DNA from: Zonotrichia leucophrys gambelii
Taxonomy: Eukaryota; Chordata; Aves; Passeriformes; Passerellidae
Direction of reading: 5' to 3'
DNA length: 64,000 bases
Assembly (NCBI RefSeq): GCF_028769735.1
Contig: NC_088173.1
Coordinates: 17,672,038 to 17,736,037 of the forward strand
The position numbers and the translations under genes are program-made. Under the pieces are notes generated by a model. That model was given only the letters and a program-made list of their open reading frames with translations. It was not told where the DNA came from and ran no database searches. Of this stretch, positions 1-13,450 are shown one piece after another. Numbering within the stretch: the first letter of the stretch is position 1; every line of letters starts with the position of its first letter.

Positions 1-3000
1 AAATATGTATGAATAAGTTAAATATTCATGGTCTTGAAAGAGCTTTATCTGCTCTTCTGGGGCTGTGCATCAAGTAAATTAAATAGTCAGCCACATCTGT
101 TCTGTATTGGAAAAACTGGGCCAAAAAGAATGTACTAGCTCCTGCCCAAGGTTTCAAAATGAGAAAGTGGTAATACCTGCTTTTAGGGCTTTATTTGATT
201 ATAATTAAGAGTGCAAAACATCTAAGATAGCAAAGCACACAACATGAGATACTGAGGTTCTGGTCAGTAGCAACTTCTATGTCCTGATAGGGGCAAATGT
301 GGAGGGAGACAGAGATGCTGCTCAAAAGTGTCATTCTGGCTTGTGTTAGTCTCATCTTGAGGCCAAATTTCTGCTCAAGGTCAATCATGACTATGCCTAG
401 GGCGCATTTTCCTATTTCCAGTTTCAGGGTCTAGTTCTGTTCACTCTAGACTGCTCCAGGGCGTGAACCAAAGTCCTGTTGAGTGGGATTCAGAAGCACA
501 TTCTGGATCCAAACTGGCTGACACGCACTTCTGAATAGCGTGCCAAAATAGTTAAATCCTCCTAAAAGTTAGGAAAACTTAGCTATCCAAGCCTTTGGAG
601 TGGTCTTGCAAGTGTTAGCTTTGTAAATTATATGGGTTTACCCGTGAATAGCTTCTCTGTATAAGAATAGTAAATGTGCCTCGATGGCATTTTAAATGAG
701 TTTTTACTATGTGTGTTCAATATTCAGTTTTCCATGTGATTTTGTGTTTCCATAGAGATGCACGGTGTTTGGAAAAAAAGCCTGCCAGGAGTTAATCTGA
801 TTAATAATATTAAAATACTTAAACTGAGAAATTTTGGATGTTCTTTGCTGGTGAAAACAAGTCTTTATCTCACCTGGATGTGGAATAAATAGGAGACACT
901 CTGGCATGCACTTGAGGAGTGTGAGATACACATCTGAAAGCCAGCCAGCCTTGAGGAAAGTGTAGAGATGGATTCAGTTTTCTCAGTAAAGCCAGGCCTC
1001 AAGAGCAGATGTGTAGTCTTGGAGCCAAAGAAAATTGGGAAGGTCACTGAGGAGGAAGAAAATTATTTTGCTGAAGGCATGTAATTACAATAATATTTTG
1101 TGACTATTAATTGCTAATGATTTTTTGCTTTCTGCTAAGCGGTTTGTAGCAGAAAAGGATTACTGTCCCTAATTAGGATTAGTAGAAGCAAAAACTTAGT
1201 AGTGTTAAGATCAAGCATCATTAATTTGTGCAAGAAAAATATGCAGTGTGATAGCAGAGGCTGATTTTCAATCATCCTGAAATGAAAATTCAGGCTGGTA
1301 TTTCTGTATTCATGAACCTGAAACTATCTTAGCTTCCTTCACAAGAGCAAACCAGAAGTTGTCTAAATCAAAACTTTAAATGAGTGAATTTATTCCTGTG
1401 GTTATATTGTCTTTCTATAAAAACTTTTTCATGTTTAAATTCAAATTTTCTAATTGACTTATATGAATGTAGCATAAGCCTTTTTCACATTCCAGTAACG
1501 CAGAAAACTGTTTTTATCCCCTTCTCCTTATGTATGGGCACTAATTCTCATTGCTTTTTAAACTGAAAAAAAGAATTAGCAAAGAAAGCACTGGATACAA
1601 TACACAGATATGATGGACTTTGAATTATTTTGTTGTTTTGTATAAGCTATTTTTTCCTCACTGGGAACAAAAAATATCCCACAGGCAAAAACAGTATTTC
1701 AATATAATTTTCCTTAGAAAACGAACAAAAAGTTGAAATATCACCATTTTTTTTCTAAATGAAATGCAGCAAAATAATTCAATTTGGAAATGTCTATGTT
1801 TAGTTTTTACTTACTAAATCAAAATGTTTTATTTTCTTGAACTGAACCCAAATGCTGTGTTTCAAGTCAGTTCAGCATTAAGCTGTTTTAGCCTATTGTG
1901 CCTCATGGGAATCTGAGCAATGCCCCCCAGTTCCCAGGCTTTCATATGGGCCAGGCTTCTTGGCAAACTCTCTCCCATTGCACCACAGCATGTGACTCTA
2001 ATGATGAGCCATATGGCACAGACAGAGGGGAGCTCATGGTGCGTAATGGGACATAAACTTCAGCAAAATCTGCATTTTCCCTTAAAAAGCATTTGACACA
2101 ATTCCCCGCCCGCTTTCTTCAAAAGCTGCATTGCTAGAAAAGGAGGAGATGGTTTGCAGGTATACTGCTGAAAATCCTGTGTACATGAAAAGACATGGAA
2201 TTCCAAGAGTTAAGAAACAGGGCTGCTTTCATGTCTGTTATTACTCCTTTTAGATGGGGAGGAAAGTGGCCCCTACATATCTTGACAACACAGTAGAGAG
2301 GACTGCAATCTACAGAAGTCAAGGGGAAAAAATGTGATAATAGAGCAGATGGGGAATGTGTTCCTATGGTGACTAGATACACTATATTTTCTGCTAAGAT
2401 ATACAAATGAAAAGTAATGTGAACTACAGCAAGGGAAGACCAAACACTGATTTTTCCTAGGTTATAATTATAGTTGGGGTGCTGCTAATACTGATGATCA
2501 TTATTAAAAGATACACAGCCATTTCTTGTTTATTATGTAGTATATTATGATTACCAGAAAACATGAACTAGAAAAAACAAAGTGTAAAAATTAAACCATT
2601 TTGTATTTTGCTTCCTGATGCCCCACAAAAAAAAAAATATCAGCAGTGAAGATCAGAGCTGTAGTCCCCTCAGTTACCCAGATAAGCAGATGGAAATATC
2701 TGGGCTTAGAGACCTAGACAGAGAAGGACATGTTGTTAAGAGATTTCTCACTAAATTGCAGGAAGATACATTGTCAAAGGGATCATAAAGTTGCAGAGGC
2801 AGGGTTTAAGAGGTTAGGAATTGTCAGAATCATGGTTGAAAGCCACCTTATTTCAGTCCTTTGAGATATAAATGAACAACACTCTTTTTGTCCCCTTCAC
2901 AAAAAATAAAAGGAAAAACAATTTTGCAAACAAAAAGTTACAGCTGTGTCAAAAGTTTTCTCTGCATATACCTTGTCAAATTGTCTTCCTTGGAAACACC

Positions 3001-6000
3001 TGTTCTGACATTGACAAAATCTGCAAACCCTTTAGAAAAAAGCATGCTGGTTTTTCAAAAATTCTCAATACAAGGTGGTATCTCTGTCTCTCAGGCTTTA
3101 TTTCAGGAGAGAGAGGGGTTCCTTCTGTCCTGGGCAAGATGTCTGTCTGTCTTTGGCATGCACATGCGAAACTAGTTGCACTGCGATTGGTCAGCTAATG
3201 CTCAAGGCTCTCTGAAGAGCTGAGTTGCCTTTTCATGTGTGTTATGTGACTGGTCTTGGCATTGTCTTAATGGCATTAGTAATGTTTTGATATATGATAT
3301 GCAGCCATATACTTCCTATAGAGCAGAAATAATAATGATGATATAATAAAGTGGGGAAAGATGTGTTTGGCAAGTGAAGCTAACTAAAATAATCTTGCAA
3401 TCACTAAGAAGCCTCTGCAGGGTTATAGTGGAAACATGAATAAAATTAAAAGACACACTCAGTGATATTTTCCTGGATGAGTCACTGGGAATGTGTGTGA
3501 ATAGTAAGGGACAGGGATTATTGGGGAATATCCAGCTATTCATTTTGCCATGAGTCTGAGATAACTCACTTAATGCAAATTAAAGGCATGTTTGCCTCTG
3601 TGATGGTCTGTTACTGGCTTGATTTGCAAAAAAAGCTATAAATTATGTTGAAGAATGCCAAATGTATAGCTCTGTGATTTCAACCATATCTGAGGGAAAT
3701 ACAGGCAATTGTAATAAAAAAATCCTTTTTTTTTTTTGCTTTCAGTGGGACAAGTATAGATGCAGTGCACTCCTAAATTCTTCTCCTCAGAAATGCAGAT
3801 GATTTTATCTGACTGCCAAGGAAGGTTCCAATTATCAAGTCAGATAGAAAAAGTCACATTTGCTCTCCCACAACCCCTTATGTTTGCTTTTCTCTAAACC
3901 TGCCTCAGCTGCACTTGCTGGGTAGTAGTAAAGAAGCTTGTCTGTAATTACAAAGGTGTTAATTTCAGCATTGCGTGTACTTTTTCCTTTTACTAGATTG
4001 GCATGAACATTTCACACTCTAATGCGTGCTGTAATTGGAACAAACTGCAACACCTACTACTAAAAAGTGAGCTCTTTGTAGCCATTGCTTGTCCCTTCCA
4101 TTTAAAATTCCCTAGCCACACTTTTGCCTCCCAAGCTGCCTTTGAAGGCAGATTTATGTGTTTTAAGTACAATTCAAGCATATTGCAGGCACAGCAGGAG
4201 ATTGTAAACAATCAGAAACTGAATTGGGCGGAGTCCTCAGAATCTCAGTGTGGCAGAACCTGAAAAACACCTGCAGCTTAAATATTTGCAGGTATACCAT
4301 GGATGATTCAGCATTGGCAGTAGATGTTACTGAGGAACATCAGACAAAACACAGAAAACTGTGTAAGCAGCTGATATGGATGTTCTTTGTGTTCATGAAT
4401 CACCATTGCTGCAGTCAGGGTTTGACCAGCTCCCAGAAGATTCATCCACTTCTTTATTCTCACCTTTATTTGGTATGGCTGACTGCACAAGATGGTATCT
4501 CCAGGCAATAGGGGAAACCAAAATCTGATTGGATCTCAATGCAGTGATTACATACATATTTAGAAGGAGTCACACTTGCTAATTCTGCATTAAACACCTG
4601 TTAGAAAAATACTGGATATATGTATTATACGAGGCTCATCTCATCAGGTAGCTCCCATTTCAGCAACATGTCCTAACAGGTAATTATTTACTCGGTTTTC
4701 TTTCTAATTTGTTGCATCTTGGGCACAATTCTGCACCAGGAGTATGCAATTATTTTTAGGCTCACGGCATGACTTTCCCTTTCTCCTGACAGAAGGAAGT
4801 CTGGATGTCTTGGACTGGGCAAGGGAGCTGAAATCAAGCCTCCCTCTTCCTGGGAAAGTGCTTTAATCACTAACTAACAGTCACTAATCATGCAAACAGT
4901 GAAGGGTTACTCTTTCTGAAATTATTTTACTTAGTGGAAATGGCTCTGGTGCTCTGCTTTGTGCTAAGCCTGCCGCTGCTGACAAAGTGTTTTGGGATTC
5001 CTCTGCCAGTGTGTAAGACACCGGTGCTCCCAAGGGACTTCCAAATATCCTAAACTGTTTTAGAGATAGGCTCAATCTGACTAAGGTTATGATCCATGTA
5101 GACATGAATAATAGGAAAATGTAGGATGTGTAATGATTAAGGTTGGTTGTTTTGGACATGGAAACCTAATCTCTGCCTAAATTGCATGCTAGACTCAAAT
5201 GCTTTTCATGACTCATAAAGTGAGTGTTTGTCAAATGACTATAACCATTATTATTTATAGGGAAACACTGCTCAAAAAAGTCTGGTTTTCACTGGAGTAG
5301 CAGAGGGTCCCTCATTCAAGACTTCAGGCAGCTGATAAAGCTGGGGATAGAGTTCTTAATAAGAAGGTTTTCCCCAAGACCATGTTTCTGTCTAAACTCT
5401 CTGGCTTTCTTCAGCTGTCCCCAAGTCTGATTGATAAGTCCTTCAGACTTAACCTAGTCTAACTAACCTTCATTTTGTAGAATATGACCCTGATTTTTTC
5501 TTTTCCAAATACATGAGCAGCTGCAGGCTTCCCATCTAGAAACTCTGAGCTAAGGAGCAGAATCACTGTAACAACTGCTGCTACAACTGGATAAGTCTGA
5601 GGAGATGAGCCTTTCAATTGCATACGTCCTGAGGAAATACAAAGTGCTAAAATCAGCCTGGTTTTTTAAATATTTTTGCCTTAAGAATCACATGAGAAAT
5701 AAGTCAGGTGATACCATTCTTGGAGACTTCAAAAAGTTGAACTGTGAAACACAACGTTCAAGTTTTTAAACTGTGTTGCTGAACTGCACTTGTAAACTTT
5801 ACTTATCCTTCCGAATTCCCAGTTGTATCCTCTGAAATCCTTCTGGAAAGTCTGTAGAGAATTTCAGGAAATATTGACTATACCTGAAACCCTTCTCAAA
5901 TGCTGTACTATTCCACTAAGTGTTTATCTGAGGCTGTGAACCTCAGGAAGGATATTGTAAGTGGTTGAAAATTTATAGTTTCCACAGAAGAGGAAAAACA

Positions 6001-8510
6001 TAATTTTTCAGTCCCTATATCTCAGAAATGAAACACATAGCAGATGTGACAGAATGGTCATTAGACTAAAAAAAAAAATTAAAATAAATCCAAATAGAAA
6101 TTTAAAGAAAACAAAAATCTCTAACAGGAAAAAATTTATATGTCCTGCAAGGCATAAAAATAGCTCTATATTTCAAGGAGATTAAGGAAAATTTGCAAAT
6201 TTTCTTCAAAAGCCTTTGAGCCCATTTAAACACTCTGCAAATTATTGAGATATTTTTGCAAACAATTTCTACTCTCTTTTCTTCAGAGGTCAAAGGATTG
6301 TGTGCCTTAATGGCAGCAAGATTCCCCTCTCTCTCCCCAGTGGTGGTGTTCCAGAAGGAGCTCTGGCACCAGTATTTACATACAGCACTGAATGGCAGAG
6401 GCTGTGTGCCTTGCAAATGGAAGAAGTTGCTTTATGGCCATTCATAAATGACCTATATGACTGATGTATGTGACAAGCAATAATTGACAGCATTTTACTG
6501 TTGATATATTGTTCCTGGTTTAACTTTGTTTTAATTTTTCCTCATGATTAAAATTAGATTATGCCAAGCTCACATTCCCATTTAAGATAAAAGGAACCAA
6601 CAAGAAAAGGGTTTTGTTTTTCCTCCTTAAACTCCCTTAAACCTCATAGGTTAAGTCATGGAAACCTATAAAGCTCTTTTAGTGAAAACATATACACATT
6701 GCATGTTGCTGGATTTGTTGAGGTCATTTGATATGATCTATGTTCTGCAATGTGTGACTAGATCTCATATGAAGCTTTTAAACAGTAGGCTCAAACAAAC
6801 ATTTTAAACATTTTAAATGAACACTTTAAAACATATTAGGTTCAGAAACATATATCTGTTGCCATCTTTGCCATTCCAGTTGATATAAAGAACGGATATT
6901 TGAGAAAAAGGTAATGTCAAATATTCTGTTCAGTAAGTTGATGATTTGTTCCACCTCTATTTTTTACTTTTGTGCGGAATTTTGTCATAAAAACACAGGG
7001 AAATTCTAGTTTGCTGTGTATGTGAGATAATTAGGTAAATAATAGACAAAATTAGGAAGAATATTTAGTTATATGGAATTGAAAAATAGGGTGAATGCGA
7101 ATGCTGTCTGGTATTAAATTACCCTCATCATTTAAAAAACACCTGGATGGGTTCAAAAAGTAAAGTAAGGCTGAGCAAAATATGAATTAATGAATAACAC
7201 ATTTCCATGATAGAATGTTTTTGACTACTATATAGACCTATAAATAAAACATGCTATGTGCATAGTTGGCACCCACCAATTGGCTAATGTGAGTAGACAC
7301 AGATTTCTGAAGTCTTTTTATATAAAATGTGGCTAGTTTCTGCTTTCTATGCTATGTTAATGAATGCCAGGGAGACTATGGGCTGTATTTTAACTTTTTG
7401 TTTACTTCGTCAGACTCATGCTGAGAGAGCAGTAAGTGCCATTCCCATAGCATAGGGCTTGCCACATGTACTTAAAAGGTCCATACTTACACAATAATCA
7501 CATTTTAAAAATTATTTGCCTTCCCACATTGAACACAATAGGCCTTTGTTACATATAACACACAAAAGAAATGTGCTAGCTGCTAAAATACTATGATCAC
7601 ATAGCATTGGCTACAGTAAATCGCTAATTTTTAATATGTCTGGACTGCTACAGGCTCCTGATTACCTAAGATGGTGGAGGACAATCTCCTGGAAGAAGAG
7701 AGTAGGCATTTTAGCAGCTTTTTTGTGTGTGTGGAAAGCTGCTGAGAGGTTACAGGCAAGAAAACAAATCACTGGCAGTTGAGGAAACAATTATCTCAAA
7801 TGCTTCAGTATCATCAGCAAAAAAAAATCTTTCACCAAATAAAAATGGCAAAACAATGACAAAAAGCAAGTGGGCTGAATTAAGATGTACAACAGGTCAC
7901 ACATGGCTATAAATAAATGGCAATTAATGCAGCAGTTTAGGAGTAGATCTGGGATAGAGAACCTGAAGGAGTTTCTGTGCTTGCTAGAATTCAGTGGCAG
8001 AAGACGAGGACATGCCTAGGCTGCATTTTCCCATATTGGTGAGAAGAAGGGTTGTCCATGCCTCTTCTTGAAGTGATAGAGAAGCAGAATGAGATCATAG
8101 CACTATTTGCAGTGTAAGGGAAATGACATTGAGGGAGTAAGTAGTGTGGTGGAAGCAATACCTGACAGTGCCCCATTCTGCACCTGAGTGCCTTTGCTTG
8201 GCACAGCAGTAAGCACAAAGGATATTCTTCACAAAGCAGCTTCTCTGCGCTGAGCCAAGCCTAGGGAAAGGTTGCATTGGAAGAAATTTGGTTAAAAGAG
8301 TGATGGCTAGTGAGAAGTTCATAGTAAAATGGTACCACTAATCCCAAGAAAGAACTCCATGAACCTTCAGAAAAAAAAATCCAAGTATACTTGGCAACAA
8401 GGAAAGAATTCAATTTGTATTCCTGACAAAACATGTTTGACCTTTTAGATAAAATGTTGGACCTCTGTTAGTGTATACTTTTCATATCATTATGAGGCTT
8501 GGTTTTTTAG
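1..8510. other. AT-rich non-coding stretch
   Basis: No coding region I can support. The longest open frames are about 108 codons (around 2872-3198, +), with no recognisable motif and overlapping open frames in other phases, as expected in AT-rich DNA. Short A or T runs occur near 2628, 3727 and 6069. A small region at about 1871-2060 looks like a very old interspersed repeat and is listed separately. A small splice-bounded 60-bp open segment on the minus strand (874-933) is treated as a finding only. Confidence 0.75.
1871..2060. repeat. possible ancient interspersed repeat, family unknown
   Basis: The block is richer in G and C than its surroundings. It carries several variants of a 'catggg / cccat / atgggac' motif: CTCATGGGAA near its left end, CTCCCATTGCACCAC in the middle, and CTCATGGTGCGTAATGGGAC at the right. 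It also holds a perfect palindrome, GCCATATGGC, at 2008-2017. Clusters of such motifs are common in old vertebrate DNA transposon and SINE-like remnants. The assignment is by resemblance only; no terminal repeats or target-site duplications are visible. Confidence 0.3.
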
Positions 8511-8657
8511 ATGTTACAGAAGAGTAAAGACAACTTTCTGCAGCAGCTGCTGCTGCAGTTCCAACTGATGCTTTCACCTCGCCCACAAGAGCTGATACGA
8601 GTGCAGCATATTCAGTTGTCAGAGCAGATAGTGAAAGCATTGTTACCCAAGCTGTAG
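8511..8657 (+). CDS. possible short coding exon, 48 codons, function unknown
   Basis: An open frame of 48 codons starts exactly after a good acceptor (a pyrimidine-rich stretch ending TTTTTTAG at 8510) and ends at TAG 8655-8657. The first codon is ATG, but the TAG just before it belongs to the putative intron end, so ATG may be an internal Met. The predicted peptide is rich in Leu and Gln and helix-forming. It has an LxxLL motif (Leu10-Gln-Gln-Leu-Leu14), a basic and polar middle, and a C-terminus ending Leu-Leu-Pro-Lys-Leu. Codon choice (many CTG and CAG, a CGC and a CGA) is unlike the AT-rich flanks. No clear donor precedes the TAG, so it would be a last exon or part of a retrocopy. I do not recognise the protein. 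Part of the Leu/Gln richness comes from a short CAG/CTG tract at 8538-8558, which weakens the case. Confidence 0.35.
   Translation: MLQKSKDNFLQQLLLQFQLMLSPRPQELIRVQHIQLSEQIVKALLPKL
8538..8558. repeat. CAG/CTG perfect hairpin
   Basis: CTGCAGCAG and CTGCTGCAG form a perfect 9-bp stem around a 3-base CTG loop. It sits inside the open frame at 8511-8657 and accounts for its Leu/Gln-rich segment. Confidence 0.85.
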
Positions 8658-11600
8658 AAGTTCTAAGATCTTTTAATTACATTAGATACATGCATGGTTA
8701 AATGAACAACTGATTCAGCTTTAGACTGGCTACTGTACTTATTGTTCTGATTTGGAAAAATGCAGGACACTATCGCCGATTACTGAGTATGTTCTTCTAA
8801 CATCTTATGTTTTTTGCCAGAATGTATGACAGCAATTCCCTGTATAATGAATCCTAGATCTTCAAATTAAAAGGAATAATATAATTTCTAGGCAAACAGA
8901 CTGTAGACAAACTATATTCATGATTGAAATCTTGGGCATGGTCTACTGCTAACTAAATGTGAGAAAAGCGGGTCAGACAATACTGCAACTCCTGAATTTA
9001 CCATGGCTGCATAATCTCTGGGCAAAAACAAAGGCAGGAATCAGAGATTTCTAAGTTGCATTGACAGCAGTTAGTTTTTCTTACAAATAAAATATGCTCC
9101 AACCTTTTCTCAAAATCTCTATTAACAGCATTAAGTGACCTTCCACATTAGATGAGAATGAGGGAGAATTTGAGCTTAGCTGGTGAGAAAAGGAGGAACA
9201 GTAAGGTAGAAGGCAGAGGTAGATAGACCCTACTTGGACTATCAAGGAATACTGGATTAAACTGAGTGAAAACTCCTACCCCAACATGACAGAAAAGTTT
9301 TCTGCCTTCTCAAATTTGGAAGCAATTCATCGTGCATATTTGGGCTCCTGCACAAGAAAATGAGGTGAATGGTTGGGTTTGGCTGGGTTTTCTGCGGTGT
9401 GGAAGTGAGAGGTAAGACTGAAAGGCAAAGCAGTATTCTTTGGAAGGTTCCTGTGAATTTACTGTGCAAGCACACTCCAAAGGGTTATGAGAACTTTGGG
9501 ATCCATTGCAGCATTGTTCACAACGACCCTTTCCATTATTTTATGGAACATATGGACCTGGCTGTCAATTTTAATAGGGACGATGACTTTGTTTAACACA
9601 GAAATGTATCTTTAATGACCAAACCTGTAGCTCTGAGCCTTCTGTAAAAGTTTCAGGCAAAGACATTTGTGGAAATACACTTGAATTGAGTTCAAATCCT
9701 GGAAAGGATTGAATGTCAAGCAAATTTTTAAATTTATAAACTACCCATGTGCCCATGGATTATAAGATTTCTTGATACCGTGGAGCAATCGTGTTATAAA
9801 AAAGCACAAATGGATTTGGCCAGTATCTACAGGGAGAAGGAGGCTTTTTTGCACTTTATTTTGCTGATTGAAGGATGGTATTAGGAAGCAGGACTTAGTG
9901 AATTCTATTTTCAGCTCTGCTGCTCATGTGTTGTGTGACTGCACGAGCCACAGCCATGTTAGCAAGGTATGGCTTTCTCTAGCTTTATTCAGTGTAGACC
10001 CACAGTAGCACTCTGAAAAGCCTGTGGTCCGGGTACAGCCCAGAAATCAGATTCAGGCTCTGCAGCCAAGCTGGTTCATTCTCCATCCAGCGTTCTGTGG
10101 TCACCAGGGGAAATATTGCTCTTGGAGTCACAAGAAGCTTCTCTAGCTGCAGGTCACCAGTGACTCATGGAGTTTATTTTCTTTTTTAATGTAGTGTGAT
10201 CTGGCAGCCATGGAGGATGCATTCACCTGGTCAAGCCCTTAATGATGCAGGGAGTAGGACTGCATTGATTAGGAGCCATCGCCCACAATTCCCACCCAGT
10301 TTATTGGTGGTAGTGAAGTCCTCAGAGTGTAGTAAACCCAAAGTCTACTGTGCTGCTTAGATTCCACCAGCTGCATCAAACGGACTATCAAATTAGCTTC
10401 ATTTTTTTTCCCCCCATCATTTTGCAGTGTTTACTTCCCGGAAGGCATTATCTTCAACAGGTTCTACACTATCTCAGATGAGTTTTTCCTCTTTGTTACC
10501 TACTGCTCACAGATCCATTTGCATTTAACAGAGAGCCATCAGTAGGATTTATTACCAGTTCAATAATGTAGGATCAGCATTTTAGTTTCGTTTGTTTGTT
10601 GTGTGTTTGATTTCTTTATTACACTTTGGAAGTGCTACAATAAAGAAAGAATCCTGGTGGTTTTTCTATTTGTTTTATTAAACCTCTTTGCTGCAGGGTA
10701 TTTGGCAGTTGTCATGTAAGCTCCCTTTTAATATCCCAGCTGTACTTCATGCCTATTAATTTCCTCTGTCCTTAAACATTCCTCAGTAACCTAAAAACTA
10801 CTTATTTGTAGTAACTTAAAATGTAAAATTTGTACGCTCCCTTCAGTGCATTGGAAGCTGCTATGGTTTGGTTTCCTTTATGATGACAAATCCCAAATTT
10901 TATAAACACTGTAAATGAGTTTTTCAAAACATCAAAATCTACATTTTTACATATGCAAATACAGCAGCTACACTTGCTTTTTTTGGAGCAAATAGACTCA
11001 AATATTTGGCAGTCCTTCACCAGACTGTTCTTTCCTTATTTTCAGCATTATTTACATGTCTTAACTATCAACATACCTTCTACATGTATAAGCATGTATG
11101 AAGCAATTTCGAATAGACATGGACAAATAATATTTCACTTTATTTTCTACTTGGTGAAAGCTCCTCCTATATGAAACAATATAGAGTTAAAATATAATTT
11201 ATAATAAAATTCTCTTCATTCTGAAAATAATTGCAAAATTCCTCTGGTGCAAATTAGTCTGGCCTTTATGTTTGTAGGGAGTGTGTTTGCTCTTTATACA
11301 GTATTTCACACAAATAAAATTCTGAGACGGAAAATATACTTGTGAAAATAAAGTAATAATTCCCATTATATTATTTCCCTAATACTTGAGGCCTGTTCTG
11401 TGAAAGTCTGCCCTCTGCAGAGGCTGAGCTTTAGGCCACAAATACACTGCTGAGGGCCACCTGAGCACCTGCCTCTCCTGCTGGAATGCGCTCAGGTCCC
11501 ATCTAGCAGCTCACATGTGACAACTTTGAATTTCCTCAAATGTACCCACATGGACACTATATAGAGATTCCTCTACTTATTCTAAAAGTCCTTGAAACTC

Positions 11601-13227
11601 TCTGAAAGGCGAATTGTTTGGCAGTCATATCAAACTCACAGTTATATACAAGCAGTGTGGCCTGTTGCTATTTTTGCCATTACCTTCTAACACCTTCTGA
11701 CAGGATGGGACTTTCTTAACTTTTGCCTCGGTCAGCCTACAACCACTCTGAAGCCACCCAAAGCACTGGACAAGGTAGATTTCATAACTGGCCCTCAGCT
11801 CTCAAACTTTTTCATGGAACTCTGCCACTCTAAACTCTTTAAACAAAGCAGGACTGTTCTGATGACTATTCTCACAGGATAGTTCACCCACTGTTCACCC
11901 ACCTGACCACAGTTTCAGTTCCTCCATATTTCACTGCTTTTAGATCACTTAAGACTATGCCAAAAACTTTAGTATCTTAAATCTGTATAATATCCACTGC
12001 TTGTTCCTATTCAATGCCATTAGCAGAAAGGATCAGATTAATATTTCTTGACAGTATTTATTCTTGACAAATCCCTACAAGTTGCTTCTTATAATCTTGT
12101 ACTCTTATTTCTGCTTGCAGACATTATTGATTCTGGTATTTTCAGGAAATGGAAGTCAGGTTTATTGGTCTATAAGTGCATAAAGCCTCATGTGAGGCTA
12201 GCATTGTGGACTTAGGCCCAGCCATTGCAGTGAGCTTCAGTATCCATGGAGAATGGAGATGGATGCAGAGTCCTGAAACCATAACCCACTGGTTGTGATC
12301 ATAGCCCAGTCTTTTCTCCCCACCTCCCCAGCATTCATCTATGCAGACATCCCCTGTGCCTGTCTGTTCCCTCCCCTTTTTGTACTTCCTCTGCCCTACT
12401 CAGGAATTACCTTAAACCTGTTTCAGAGGACATTTATGTAGGAGGACATCATAAAGTCTCCATCCTCCTTAGAGGATTTATTTTTACTTCTGGGTTTTTC
12501 TCTTCCTTTCCCCTTCCTTTTTCTCAATTCCTTTTGCTTTTTGGAAGACCAGGAACAGAGAAAGCAGTATCTACATATGAACTGAAAATAATGACTCCCC
12601 ACGTTGCTCTTCCTTCCTGGAAAAAGGAATTTTGTTGTGTCAGGCAATCTGCCAGGAAAGACCAAGCTCCACTCCATTGAAAACATCACTAAGGACAGAA
12701 AAAGCTCAAATGCTGAGGAACTGAGAGGGAGAGCATCAAGGGGGAGGCTGCAGCTTTGAGAGGCAAGGTGGCCTCTTCAGCATCTTGGATCCATTTCCTC
12801 AAATTATATAGAAAGAGGGAGATTCTAAATATTCAACTGTGTGCCAATGAAGGAAACTGAAAACTAGGGTGCTGTGTACTACGATCTGTTTTTGGTGAGT
12901 GGGAAACAGAGGAAAGAGGGAGGCTTGGGATTCGGCTGCTGTTGGGCCAGTGGCTGTTCATTCTGCAGCCTTGTTTGGGATCTTTTCTTCGGGGAAGCTG
13001 TAATTGTTGTAAGTATTTACGATAAAGAAATTGCAGAACAATAATTAATATCACGAATTATTCATGTTATAAAAAGCTAGCATATTTTTTGTTTAACTTC
13101 ATTGCTCCTCAGTTGCTTCTAGACAGAAACAGGGAACAATGATCAATGAGTTGCTTTGCTAATCATTTAATAAACATCCTTAACCTAACCTTAAATGAAT
13201 AAATGACTAGTGAAATGACTGGAGCAA
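8658..13227. other. non-coding stretch
   Basis: No supported gene. A short open segment follows a good acceptor (TTTTTTGCCAG near 8820) but closes after about 15 codons. GC-richer patches near 9960-10330 and 11390-11520 show no repeat signature I recognise. A short palindrome (GCCTCA, TG, TGAGGC) lies at 12185-12198. Open frames are at most about 88 codons and featureless. Confidence 0.75.
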
Positions 13228-13450
13228 ATGTCATCAATCAATCTCATATACTCAATATGCAAGCTGTTTCAATGGAGAAAAACATATGGTTGTAGTTTAA
13301 AACGAAAATCCTTCGCAAAACTTCGTACAACGTTGCTTAAATCGAAGCTAATCTTTGACATAATCCAATATGAAGAGAGTGAGAAAGATTTGTTTCCTTC
13401 CAATGTGATTAGAGAGTCTAGCTTGGAAAGAGATATTTTCCAAATATTTT
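13228..13450 (+). CDS. possible coding exon or relic, function unknown
   Basis: An open frame of 74 codons plus one base runs from ATG 13228 (in-frame TGA at 13216) to a GTAAGT donor at 13451-13456. The predicted segment has a basic region (about residues 12-40, many Lys and Arg) followed by an acidic stretch around 49-54 (Glu-Glu-Ser-Glu-Lys-Asp). That is more protein-like than the neighbouring open frames. Five CpG dinucleotides fall within 42 bases (13303, 13314, 13324, 13331, 13343) in AT-rich sequence, which is unusual for methylated vertebrate DNA. The opposite strand is also open for 101 codons (13269-13574), so the coding strand is not certain and chance is possible. No clear acceptor with a strong pyrimidine tract is present. 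I do not recognise the protein. An inserted foreign or retrocopied fragment is an alternative. Confidence 0.3.

Noticed and set aside
2829..2872. Short text resembling the reverse complement of a CR1 3' end (CAGAATCATGGTTGAAAG)
   Set aside because: Only about 45 bases, with no adjoining CR1 sequence; too short to separate from chance.
5951..5958. GTAAGT donor after a short open segment
   Set aside because: The only possible acceptor is weak and would leave a 37-base exon with stops just upstream.
13168..13186. Telomere-like CCTTAACCTAACCTTA
   Set aside because: Only two imperfect units; not an interstitial telomeric array.
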